From assembly GCA_029216955.1 (NCBI GenBank), contig JANAVB010004000.1:1110782-1174781 (forward strand): a DNA stretch of 64,000 nucleotides. Direction: 5' to 3'. A model generated the notes under the pieces. The model was given only the letters and a program-made list of their open reading frames with translations, did no database searches and was not told the origin of the DNA. Positions within the stretch are counted from its first letter, which is position 1. Each line of letters begins with the position of its first letter. This DNA is from Iris pallida. Its lineage: Eukaryota > Streptophyta > Magnoliopsida > Asparagales > Iridaceae. The translations under genes were made by a program, and so were the position numbers. Below, in pieces: positions 32,297 through 44,799 of this stretch.

Positions 32297-33939
32297 TTAC
32301 ACCTCATCGGGGATACCTTCGTAGAGCCTGGATGATTTCGGGATTGGGTGCGCGGCTAGGAAGTCAGCCAATACTTGGCCTTTGACAGCCTTTTGTGGTA
32401 CGAATACCATGTCGTATGGTGTCAATAATATCAGCCACCTAGCCAACCGAGAGTTTAGCTCCCCTGGTTTTATCATAAGAATTCTGAGTGGATTGACTCG
32501 GGAGATGACATGGATTGTTTGTCCAGAGACATAGTGGCGAGTCTTCTGGATGGCGAACACCAAGGCCAAATACTCTTTTTCTATGGGGTTGTAGCGGTGT
32601 TCGGCCCCAACCATTATCCTGCTGAGGTAGTAAATGGCCTGCTCATATCCTGCTTCGTTGTTCTGGGCCAACAAAGCGCCAAAGGAATGGTCCATTGCTC
32701 GGACATAAAGCAAGAATGGTTTGTTTGCGACGGGTGCCACCAGGACTGGAGGATTTATCAGGTAAGCTTTGATGTCGTCGAAAGCTTTCTGATATTCTTC
32801 CATACAGACGAAAGAAACTCCCTTATTCATAAGCTTAGTGAAGGGTTGACATTTTCTGGAAAGGTTCACAATAAACCTCCGGATATAGGCGAGTCGTCCT
32901 TGTCGGCCTCGAAGTTCTCTGAGGTTTCTATGTTAAGGATGGCTTTAGTCTTTTTGGGGTCAACATGAATGCCTTTGGCAGTGATGATGAAGCCCAGAAA
33001 CTTTCCACTAGAGACCCATAGGAAGGATTTAGCGGGGTTCATTTTAAGCTGATGTGCCCGCATGAGGTCGAAGACTGTCTTCAGGTCTCGTAGGTGATCA
33101 CCCTTAAGACGGCTCTTGACGGTGATATCATTAACATAGCACTCGACTGTCTTGCAAAGATGTTGAAGAAAGATGATGCTCATAGCTCGTTGGTATGTGG
33201 CACCATCATTCTTCAAGCCAAAGGGCATTACTGTGTAGCAGTAAACCCCCTTTGGTGTTCTGAACGACGTGTGTTTCTCGTCGTCCGGGAATATCTTGAT
33301 CTGACTGTAGCCTGAGTAGCCGTCCATGAAGGACATACGCTCGAAGCCACATGTGTTATCGATCATTATGTCAGTGATCGGGAGTGGGAACTCATCCTTC
33401 GGGCATACAGAGTTGAGATCTCCGAAATCGATACAGACTCGGATCTTCTTGTTCTTCTTGGTGACGGGGACGATGTTGGCTACCCAGTGGGGGTGTTGCT
33501 CTTCACGAATGAAACCATTGTCCAAGAGCTTGTCGATCTCTTTGTCAATGGCATCCATGATGTTAGGATAAAAGCGCCGCTGTTGCTGCTTAACGGGATT
33601 AGCGATAGACAAGATGTTAAGCTTGTGCATTGCGACTTGTAGGTCAAGTCCCGGTATGTCTTCGTAGCTCCAGGTGAAGACGTCGATATATTTTTTGACC
33701 AGATGGATCAAGGATTCTCGGTCCTCCCCACCAAACTCTTGCTGAAGATGGGTTTGGATGAAGATCCATCCCCAAGGTTGATCTGTTCGACTTCGTCTTT
33801 GGTAGGGGGTTCTTGTAATTAAAAGTGAGACTCCCATTACGCGTGTAGGCGTTGAGCCCAGGGTTCTTCTTCGAAGAATTCCTGTCTGATTGTCATCTTT
33901 ATCTTCTGAAGTATATACAGATGTCATATTGGCTGACAA
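32297..33939 (-). pseudogene. Tat/Ogre-like reverse transcriptase and RNase H
   Basis: Minus-strand frame 33939-32866: KNIVPVTKKN-type motif (HWVANIVPVTKKNKKIRVCI), DFGDLNSVCPKDEFPLP, FMDGYSGYSQIKI, VMPFGLKNDGATYQRAM, then VECYVNDITVKS. The catalytic motif is YVND rather than YVDD, an Asp-to-Asn change that would inactivate the polymerase, and DFGDLN replaces DFRDLN. A shift near 32930 moves to the frame of the connection and first RNase H (LSRKCQPFTKLMNKG, AIYYLSRIMVGAEHRYNPIE, KEYLALVFAIQK, QVLADFLAAHPI), which stops at 32297. Confidence 0.92.
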
Positions 33940-35191
33940 TACTTTCTTGAAGACCGAACCGATACTGTTGTCGGAGTCCCAAGTTAAAGTTTCAGATGAG
34001 TGAGAATGTTTGACATCCTCAGCTTCTGATTCTTCTGGAGCTGTTGGAGGCGTGATATAGCCTACCCCCCGTCAGGTACTGTGAAAGTAGTCTTACGGCT
34101 TCCCTTTTGGCACCTGAAGTCGTAGGGGGAGGCGTCGACCTTTGCCGTAGTTCAGACCTTGGCCGCTCTTCAAGTTGTAACCCATTTTTTGGATGAGGTA
34201 CTTGGCTCGATCGTTGTATCGGAAGATTTATATTCTGTCGGTGTCGGGTTCTGGCTCCGTCGGTGGGAGGTCTTGGTGATGCTCGACTTTGCCAAAGATA
34301 ATGGGATTTTCGTCCTTGTTCCGAGGTAGAACTATGTAACAAACTCCTTGGTACAGGACGACTCGATTTGCATGACTCACAGTTGTTATTTGTGTTTGCA
34401 ACGACAGTAGAGCATTATCTAGAGTATACATGGTATTCCAATGTGGAAGATTAGAATAATTGAAAGACACTCTATTATTGATAAAATACAGGATCTTGTC
34501 CCGGGGGATTACATCATCGAAGGATGGGGCATCGACATTAGCCGATATGTATTCTCCATGTTCTTCATCAGTGAGCACTGGAGCAGCCTTGGGAGGTTCA
34601 GAAGAGTTTTTTGGGAGCTTGGCCCGTGCTATCTCTTGGGACTGTGCTGAAAAGGACGCCGAGGTCTTCTCTTGTGGCCTGATGGGTACTAACTGCTGAG
34701 GTGGCTAGCCTTTGAGCTGCTCCTTGAGGGGAGCCTCGGGTGGTGTACCGGGAGCTGGAGCCTTTCCTCGAAGCTTGGCCACGAGGGGAGCTACCACTTG
34801 AGGGGGCTTGCCTTTGAGGCGTATCTTCAATGGAGCTTTATTGGGTGTAGTGCCCGGAGAAGCTGGCGCCTTCCCGCGGAGTTTGACTACCATAGGAGCC
34901 GATGTTTGAGGCAGCCACCCTTTGAGTCACACTTTTAAGGGAGCATTGATTATCATTTTCACCTCTGAGTCAGCTTCGACCTCAGCTACTGCCTCATCAT
35001 CGGCATCATTAGCTTCATCTTTGAGATGGATTGATTTATACAGGTCGACGTCGGTAAAGAAGGCATAAATCCCTCTGAAGGGATCGACATCAGCAAACTC
35101 TATTCGGATGATGCCGCTGGTGGATACATATTTCATACAGTGGTAGAGAGTGGACGGCTCCACCATATATTGATGTATCCATAGCCATACC
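33940..35191 (-). pseudogene. Tat/Ogre-like protease end and protease-RT spacer
   Basis: Minus-strand reading starts at the break with element B: WIHQYMVEPSTLYHCMKYV, which matches the family block after the protease (GRPWIH, VPSTLHQCxKY), so the protease DSG part is lost. It continues FADVDPFRGIYAFFTDVDLY, an acidic stretch, and a repetitive basic part with LRGKAPASPGT, LKGKPPQVVAP and LRGKAPAPGT (34705-34893). Near 34200 KMGYNLKSGQGLNYGKGR has the glycine spacing of a G-patch. Several stops break the frames (34924, 34705, 34228, 34080). The spacer leads into the RT frame. Confidence 0.75.
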
Positions 35192-36289
35192 TGTAACACC
35201 CAGTTTTCTAGATGAGGATAATTTTGAATTTTTTTAATTATAATTATTATTTATTGATAGTTGATTCACATTATGATTTTTAGTAATTTTTTAATAATTT
35301 TTAAACTATTTAGAAACTGCCTTAAGTCATGACTTGTGATTTTGATGTGCTGCCAGTGAAACCTGAGAGACTGCCTGACCATGTCATTAGGATGATTTAA
35401 TTATCATTTTTAGCCTAGGTATAATTTGGTCATTTTGACTTATTTGAATTATTTGATGATTTATTGAATTGGTGAATTCTAGTTGACCTTGACTGTTGAG
35501 ACCTAGTGGACTAGCCTAGAAGCTAACCCTAGCCATGGTGACCCTAGTCTAACTTAGGTTAACCTACTTTTAGTCATTAGAAACTAATTTTGGATTATGA
35601 GGATTATTTTAAGTAAATATAAGTCATGGCTTGTGATTTCATGAAATGACTTATGGCTTAACGATTTGATTGATCATGACTTAAGCCCATGGGCCATTTA
35701 GTAAATCCTAACCCTAATTTTCGAGCTTATGACCAGCCACATAGGGATCCCTACCCTATATAAACACTTGTTCATTAGGGCTTGCCTCTTTTTATCATTC
35801 CAACACTTGGAGAAAAGAAAGGTATTTTTTCCCCTTCCAAAAATTTCTATTTTATTCATTTGATCTCCTTTTTCATCCTAGTCTTTTTCATTAGGTTCTA
35901 ATTTCTGTATATTTAATATTTCTGGAGGTTAATCTCAGTTTTGGGCTCATTTGGAGCATTTGGCCATCAAGAAGAACACCCCCCATTTGGAGCTTTTCTT
36001 ACAATTTGCACTCATAGGTAACCACCCTCAAATTGTGTTTTAATCTCGATTTTATTGCATGATGGCTTAGGAATAGGTGTCCCCTAACTTTTGTAGAAAT
36101 TTTGTGTCATTTGCATTAGGTTACGTGTCCGTATCGGACACGTATCAAACCTAATAGCTAGGTGTTCGACGAAATGCCCGAACCATTTCGATTTGCAAAT
36201 TTTGCAAATCTATTTGAATAGAGTCCTAGATCTAGGTGTGTATGTTATTTTCTGTGAAGAGTGTCTGGTATTTTAGTGTCCTATTGTGT

Positions 36290-36615
36290 CAAAAATTTGT
36301 GTTGGACATGCTGTGCACACACGTACACTGTATTCTGCATCACGGGGCTGAGAACTCCCGACACAGGACACGTGGACACTCCGAATTTTGTGTGAGTGTT
36401 AGGGCAGTGACTGCCACCATGCTCCTAAAATTTGGGAGCATTTCATTTTGTGTGCGAGGAGAAATCCTCCCCGTACTGGTCGCACGGGACACTTGTGCAT
36501 GCGTGCACGACGCAGCGCACTGTCCTGTGTGTCTGTGAGTGTTTGAGTGGTTTGGACACGCTCGTGTCCACTTGGTGGGACACGAACGAGTGTCACGACA
36601 CGTGCACATGTTTGT
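36290..36615. repeat. CGTGT/ACACG-rich palindromic block (element B LTR)
   Basis: Many CGTGTCC and GGACACG words in both orientations. Upstream, 36123-36143 holds the inverted pair ACGTGTCCG and CGGACACGT around TAT. The corresponding block in the 3-prime LTR (45895-46235) contains a perfect 11-base inverted repeat, ATGCTCCCAAA and TTTGGGAGCAT with one central base, at 46040-46062. Confidence 0.7.
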
Positions 36616-37442
36616 TATGATTTACCAACCTTTATTTCCTCATGTTATCATGTTTTTTAGATCAAATCGAAGTTTCCCTATGTTCGACTGATACGAGTCC
36701 AGTTTTCAATATCCTGGGATTGATTCCCTGTTTTAAACTGTTTTGATAAATTAAATTACTGTATTTAATACATGTACATGTGTAATTACATCACTGTAAT
36801 GTTATTTGATGATTGTGTTTGGTTTTTGTATTTCAAATTAGGTTTTTGATATTGAAATGGGCATGTAGACTGCTAGTTCCTGTTTCTTTTTCACTATTTG
36901 AATAATCTGAACTTTCATTTCTTTTCTACTGTTATGATTGATGTTTAATTGCCAAAAAAATGGTTCCAACATACGTATTAGCCACAGATAGATAGGTTTT
37001 TCATGTTGCATTAGATTGTTTGCAAAAGAATGGGATTTTTGATTATGAGATGGATTGTTGAATATGTAGACTGATAATTTCTGAGATTTTTTCTGTTAGC
37101 ATTAATTCTGATAATTGAATCCCTGGTTAAACTGAAGTTTGATTGACAATTTGGTCCAGGTACATGTGTATTAGGCCGTTGTTAAGTTATTCATTGTTTA
37201 GTGTGGGTTTTATAGGTTCAATTTGGTGTTGGAAATAATATGGGTTCGATTTTGGTTGATTCATGAAACTCTAATGCAAACACACACACCCTTGTTTACA
37301 TGATACACACTACGAACTGTCATTACACACAATTTCTTAAGATTTGTTTCCTGTCATCTAATACCACACTAGCACACACACTTTAACACCCTTGTGTCAC
37401 CCTCTAATGTTCATGTCACACACACACATCTTAGTTTTCAGA

Positions 37443-37473
<31 letters not shown>

Positions 37474-38002
37474 TGTTTCCTGTCACTTGTTCCTAACATT
37501 CCTGAGAACATTCTCACTCACTCACTCACTGATTTATGAACTATCATTTGCCATGCTTTCTACTGTTTTCCAGATTACATATACACATACAAATCTGAAT
37601 TGTTTTCCTTCTACTGAACACTATGTCATGTTTAGCACAGCCACACACAAGTGCCCTTGTTTACCACACACACACACGCTCAACTATACATGTTCTCCCA
37701 ACCCTCACATAAACCTATCCTCTTGCACATACCCCTATTAACCCTTGCATGAAACCTACTTACCTACACTCCATACACACATGCCTATAACCCTTTCTTT
37801 TTTTTCCTGATCTCTGGTTCCAGAGATGTACACCCACACATCACCCTAAACCTATCACACCTATGTATGCATGTCGATTTCATAATAATAGGCAATATGC
37901 TAGTTAATGATGTTGTGGAATAAATGGTTTATTGAATGCTATGTAAATGCAAGCATCTATGTATATATACCCATGTAGCCATATAGATATGCAAGATGTA
38001 GT

Positions 38003-41000
38003 TGTAACACCCAGTTTTCCAGATGAGGGTAATTTTGAAATTTTGTAATTATAATTATTATTTATTGATAATTATTTTATATTATAATTTTTGGTGATAT
38101 TTAATCATTTTTAAACTATTTAAAATTATGACTTGTGATTTTGACATTTTACTATTGTTTGGTTTTAATTTCGAGGAATTTGTCACCCCCAGTTTTTAGA
38201 AACAGGAGTATTTTTGTCATTTTACATTTTTGAATATTTTTAAAATTTATTTTATTATTTATGATATTGTTTTGGGGTTATTTGAGTCGGGTTCGAATTT
38301 CAACTCAATCCGACTTGAAACGGAGACCCGGGGGTAGTGTTGACTTTAGTGGACCCACACATTAGTTAGCTATGGCCCACATGATAGAAATATTTTAGTT
38401 AGAGGTTAGACTAATTATTATGGATAAGGTTAGTGTGATTAGAGACTTTAGAATGACTAATTTAGCCCCAATCAATTAGCCCTTTCCTAATACTAATAGA
38501 ATAGGTTAGTGGGGGTATTTTGGACCTTACCAAAATAGGACAAATAGCCTCATATGGCCAGCCACTTTGGGAGAGGATAGGCTCAAGTTCATTTCATTAT
38601 TCTCATCCACACTCTCTCTCTTGTTCTTCCCCAAATTTCTAGAGAGCAATCCCTAGCAATTTCTCCACCAAATCCTTCTATTTCGCCACCAAATCTTCTT
38701 CTTTCCTTCTCCATTCTAGCCAAGGAGGAAGCTACCCAAGTTTGGGAGGATTCGGAGCTCGTTCATGTCCTTTTGGAATCTCTACGTGTCGGTGTCGCTC
38801 CGAGAAGACTTTTCTTCGATTCGATCTACCGGAAGGTATAAATCCCTTCTCCTTTTCATTTTCTCATACATATAGGTCTATTTTGAACCCATAGGAATGA
38901 CCTCCATGGTTGTATCTCCATTTGTGTCCATTTTGTGTCCATTTGGAGGTCATAGGAGTGTCCTTTGTGTTGTGGTTGTGTCCATGTGGGAAAACCCCAA
39001 ATTTGGACACACTATGTGTTGTTGTTATGTATGAATGAATTATTACATGTTTAATCTCATATTTTTGTATTGGAGATGTGTTCTATAGTGTCTCATATAT
39101 ATATATATTAGTGTAGAGAGTGAGTTCTTGATATATTATGTTATATACTTGTGTTCTTTTGTCTTAAACTACCCAAATTCGTCATAATTTTTATCCACGT
39201 TTTTAGTAGCAATAGCAACTTAGAAATGTCATAACGTTTAGCTTAAAACTTCGATTTATCTTTTGTTTTTTTAAAAGAACCGTATCGAAGTTAGATTTCC
39301 AAATATATGTTTTAATAAGCCAAATTCGTTCTAAAACTTTCTGTAGAATTGTTTGAGTGTCAGCTGTATGAAAGACGAACGTGTTTCGGTATTTTCGCGA
39401 TTCCGGGAGCTTCCGGACACGAAAATGCGATCCGTTTAAAGTTTTGGAAAGCTAACACGATGAGCTACAACATACTGTAATCCTAGAATTTAGTGAAGGC
39501 CTAATTGATACAGTATTGATTTTAAATAGAAGAGTGACTATACGATATATGCATTTTGTGTAACCTATGAGCCTATGTAGTATGGATATTAAATGAATAT
39601 AGAGTATGTAATACATGATATGTTAGATGAATGAAATAATATATATATGATATATATTCTTTTTACATTAATGTATATATATGGTTGAATGCAAGCATGT
39701 AGGAATGCAATTAATATAATGCATATAAGAAATGCATAAATGCATGAATGAAAGAATGATATACAATGTATTCATATATTTAAAACATGTAGGTAATGCA
39801 TAGATGCATGAATGAAATGAATGTTTGCAATATGTTAATATAAATACAAGTATCTAATATGCATGAATGTATGTATAATATAATACAAGTATACATGTAT
39901 ATATCATGTAATGTAATATACATGATATGTGTGTATGCATGTATACAATGTAAGTATGTATGTATGTATGCATTTCTATAAACTGAGTTAACCTATAACC
40001 TTTTACACACATTCATTCATACACCCTTTGACATCATGTATCCCATGTCACATACACCTGCCTATCACTAAATTTTAGAACATTAACACATCCTTTCACA
40101 CATGCCAAACACACACATACTCACTTACTCTTTTACCTCTCTTTCTCTCTCTTTCTCTATATATATATATATATGTATGTGCCTATATATATAGCTTTCC
40201 TATATATATCTATGTATATGAATATGTGAATGTGTAAAATAATAGAGTAAAGTGAAAGGGTAAGTTGAAATCAATATAGTATTTTCTATGTAATGTGAGT
40301 GTAATGTATATAGCCTAATATTGTTAGCCTAATATAGAGTGCCTAATTGAATGCCTGTATATAATGCAACCCATAACCCTTAATTTGAGATGCTAGTTAA
40401 ATTTAGATTTCATATGTAAACCACCATGCCATGTAACCCTCCTCTGATGATTTCCATGATGAAAATAGATGTAACCTTGTTAACTTGTGCCATGTTCTAG
40501 TGTAATCTATAACTAGTGTTTAATTTTCCCCTTTGTTGTGCACCTCCATGTTCACACACACACATAGCAATACATGCAACCCTTTCTCTCTTATTATACA
40601 ATGTTGATTATAGCTCAATGTGAATGTACTCTTGATGTGTGGCTTGATGTGTTTGGCTTGTATAGCCTTGTGATTGGTGTGTGATTGCTAGACTAGGCTT
40701 GGTTAGGCCTAGTGAGACTTGTTAGACTTGTTTGGCTTAGGCTTGACCTAGTTTGACCAGTCTAGTTGACTAGAGTTGACCGAGAGTTGACTTTGGTCTA
40801 GTTCGACCTGGACAGCATGCAGATGCATAGTAGATTATATTTATCATCCTCTGTATACATCTTGACTTGTGTTGCTCTAACTAGGAGTCTGGTATCTCAT
40901 CTCGGACAGTACATTTATTTCAGGCATTCAGATACGAGGCGAGTACATTCTCTGACCGTTTCATACTTGTCTGGATTTATATTCTTGCTCTATATTACTG

Positions 41001-42007
41001 TACTTGATGCTGACACGATTATTATTACGGATTGGTACTATATGGATCTTCTTCTGAGATGTTATCTCCTTGTATTCACTAAATACATATTGTGATGTGC
41101 GTTTCACTTACATATTGTATTTATTGAATACCTTTATCATTGTACACTCATTGTGCATATTGTACTCGCATTATCACATTGAGCCATTGTACAAGCCATT
41201 GTATAAGGTAACGTAACTGAATTGGATCCTTGTGTATTGATTGGGGAGGGAGAGTAGAAGTGGTTATGTGATCAATTCTATTGTATAAGAAATTGTATAT
41301 GTCTATTGTACACTCACGTACAAAGGAGTCCCATTTTATTGTATAACCTAACCCGTTTATATAACCATATTGTACTCTAAATCACATGTTGCTTACAGTT
41401 CTTACTTATCATATATAGATATTTTCTATTATCAAATCTCTGCTGTTCTCATACATTCTTCTTTCAGCGTTTTATGTACCTTACTCTATTGCATGCTTTA
41501 TATTTCCTAACATGATATGAACTGCGTGAGATGTTTTGTGCTCGCTCCCGTCCTGAATGGACCTGTTGAAAATTTTACAGAGGATAATGAGAAACCCTGC
41601 ACCCTTACTTGGAGTTTGCCTAGTTGACACTCGCGACCTGGACCCCTAGGGAGGTTCAGGCAGCTGCTGAGGACGATACATTGTATAGTGTAGATAGCTT
41701 AGACTGTCCTTTCTTTTCATGTTTAGCTGTTGTCTTATTTTCAGAGTTGTATGTTTTAGAGATGTTGAGACTTTGTTATTTCTTTCTGCTGTACCTCAGT
41801 TGAGAATTTCTTATCTATTTCCATCGTACTACATTCTACCTTAGATTGTGATTGAGTTGTACCTCTGTGTTGGCCTCCTTTTGGAGAGTATATTCATGTT
41901 ATGTAGTTATAGTTCATGACCTAGAATAGCATTCTACTGCCGACACTACGGCGTAGGCTGGGCCTTGTTACGCTCTCGTACCCTCACAGTGGGTGCGGGT
42001 CGTGACA
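38003..42007 (+). mobile_element. Chimeric LTR insertion of family C in element B
   Basis: Flanked by GTAGT on both sides (37998-38002 and 42008-42012), a perfect target duplication; element B sequence joins across it. It starts TGTAACACCCAG at 38003, but at about 38170 there is a polypurine-proximal phrase (TTTTAATTTCGAGGAA) and then a second LTR start TGTCACCCCCAG at 38183. From there to GGTCGTGACA at 42007 it follows the family C LTR found on the minus strand at 52579-56306. No coding region. Confidence 0.75.
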
Positions 42008-43779
42008 GTAGTGAATGCTAGTATTGTATACATAGTGTAAATGTAAATGGAAATGCATATCCAAGTAATGTATGTAGGTGACCGTGTATTGCATTGCCTT
42101 ATGTCTCAACACACACACTTTCACTTTGTACTTTGGCACTCACAATTGCTCTCTCCCTATGAACAGATATGTATATAATGTATCCATATTGTAGTATAGC
42201 TATGTGTATTTATATATATGATATATATAATGTGTGATGCTTGTGGCTTAGTGATTGTTGCTTGGTTGCTAGTGTAAGCTTCGTTAGGCCCAGTGAGACT
42301 TGTCTGGACTAGGATTGACCTAGTTGACTAGTGTAATTGACCAAGGTTGACCAAAGTTTGACTTGGACCTAGTTTGACCTAGACAGTTGACCAGGTTTGA
42401 CTTAGAGTTGACTTTGACCTAGATTGGCCTAGAAATCATGTAGATGCATCATAAACTTCATCTGTCTTATTTTAAACACATTATAACCTGTACTGCTCTA
42501 TTTAGGATATTGTGACTCCGGTGCAGACATCTGATATTATAATACTCTATTCAGAGTATCAGGCGAGTACATTCTCTGATAGTTCTCTCATTTATTTGCC
42601 AGTTACTGTACTTCAGTTCTATTTAGTTTTATGTGATTCTCTGATACCACACGTATAGATATTTCTGGATTCATGTATGCGACACACATACCTTACTTAT
42701 CTGGCCTCTATTACTGAAATTACTGGAATCATTACGAAATCTATTTCTGGAATTATCATATTTTGGCTGGACTCATCTCGATTCTCGTATCGAATTCTGG
42801 ATTCATTTGTATTACGGGATGGGGAAATATTGAGTAAGGCATGTAGACATACCCCAAATCTGGAATTTCTAAACTGGAATCTACTGGAAGCATAGCCATC
42901 TCTCGCCTGATCAGTGAAAGATGTGCCTAATATCTACAGCCATTTACATATCGATCTCAGTATTTTAAAACACACTATTAGAGTATAGCTGGTCTCACCT
43001 GGATTCTTGATCACTACCTAGAATCATCTTGTACTGGATTCATCTTGTATTAGATTCATCCCGTACTGGATTTACATATGTTTTACACTTGTTACAGTTG
43101 TTGTCTGGACTTATTATGTTACTTTAGTTCAGCTAAATTTATTTTACAGTCTTCATTGCCATTATTCTTCTCTTGTTTTAGTTACTTTACTTTCCTTGTA
43201 TCTTACTTCTTCCCTATACTACCACCTAAATATAAACTACCATATTCATCAATAAAACTGTTTATAACTGCTTTATAGTTCTCTGTCATTACTTGGGTTT
43301 TCTTGATGAGTTGTACTCGTTCCTGTCCTGACTGGACATGTTAAAAATTTTACAGATGATTGCCCTGAGGACACTTGCCTACATATTATGGACCCGGAGA
43401 CAGGATGGCTACCTTTGGCCCCGACACTCAGGAGTGATCGGGATTTAGTTTAGTAGACTAGCATATGTTTTTCTATGTTAAACTTGTTGTTGTGGATTGA
43501 GACTTGTGTAGTATTTGAGATTGTTGAGAGTTGTTATTTTAGTAGTTGTCTTCTATTCTTAGTTATTTCTTCTGTGTTATCTTATCGTGATTAGACTGTG
43601 ATTGAGTTACGATATCTTATACTTGTCCTCCGTTCGGAGTTGATCATGTTGAGTACATTATTTATTGCGTGAGTTGATGGTTAGATAGTGACCTAGAACA
43701 GCATTCTACCGCCGACACTGCGGCGTAGGCTGGGCGGTGTTATGTGCTCGTACCCTTACAGTGGGTGCGGGTCATGACA

Positions 43780-44799
43780 CGTTTTTAGTGGTGGCCTATG
43801 CAGGTCGAGAGTCGCATTTGTGCGATATCGTGGTAGTACGCCGACTTAGTTGTACTGCTGCGAGCCTGCGATAGAATTGAGAGATAGGCTTAACGGAGAG
43901 GTACTCAATCACAGTTAGGACTACTTGAGATGATTCCTGGGATGACCCTTGAGAATCTCTTTATAAACTATCTCGAAATTTGATTCTGACAGTATCTGTC
44001 TATCTTCCTTGATTCATCGTTAAATTGATTCTTGGTATTCCTTATTGACTTAATTTTCTACCAAGATAACATCATGGGTTAGGTTGCCTCAGTCATAGAA
44101 TCTAGAGTCTTCTATAGCCATATCAGCTAGTTGGGCGATGAGATAGAGTCTAATTTTGGATATATTTCACGGGTGTGGGAATTTAAAGTTTTTGCAGCCA
44201 AGCTAGCGGCAATACAAAAATTTTAAATACCATAATTCTAGAGGTATGTACATTAGTTATGGACTCCATGGATTATCGCAGCCATACTTACTGGTGTGAC
44301 GAGGATTCTGGTAACATGGTTCTGGATAGACGGGTATGATTATCAGATTGCAGAATAGATACCATATAGATGGTTCCCTAGTATAATCGAGTGGAATATT
44401 AGGATAAATATTACTTGAGTGTTATGGATTAGATAGAGGGAGCTAGGCCATCTGTAGCACAGCACCATGCCCCGCACCATCAGAAGGATACATCCCAGAG
44501 GGGCAGGGCTTTTGCGCTGACAGTCGAGTAGACCGACGCTACGGGTGACGGGTTAGCAAGTCTGTCTTTCCTGTTCTTCTTTCCATCTTGTTGTGTGATT
44601 CCATTAGCACCTGTCAGGATGTTTTATGCTGTGATAGATAATATAGTGACCCTGATCAAGACCGTGATATCACGACCAGTAGGACCACAATTTGCATATT
44701 TTAGATATAATTTTCTTGAACTTGATTGATGGGGGTTTAACCTAGGAGGAGTACGATCATCTTAATTTCGAGGACGATATTTTTCTAAGGGGGTAGGAT
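43780..44799 (+). mobile_element. Element B internal domain, 1.0 kb
   Basis: It starts CGTTTTTAGTGGTGGCCTAT after the LTR and ends TTTCGAGGACGATATTTTTC then TAAGGGGGTAGGAT before the 3-prime LTR. It aligns along its length with the internal domain of element A. A gag-protease linker remnant (RGRAFALTVE, TAG, TDATGDGLAS) is at about 44490-44560. No initiator-Met primer site. Confidence 0.7.

Larger units (their letters stand above)
35192..43779 (+). mobile_element. Element B 5-prime LTR (with nested LTR)
   Basis: It begins TGTAACACCCAG at 35192 and ends GGGTCATGACA at 43779. TATATAAACAC near 35757 is the TATA box. After removing the insertion 38003-42012 it is about 4.6 kb. It includes an ACACG-rich palindromic block (36290-36615) and CA-rich tracts. 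Short ORFs in it are not conserved proteins; the same block in the 3-prime LTR has different ORFs. Confidence 0.8.

Noticed and set aside
40817..41095. 92-residue plus-strand ORF with hydrophobic stretches
   Set aside because: It lies in a family C LTR; the minus-strand copy of the same LTR does not keep the frame.
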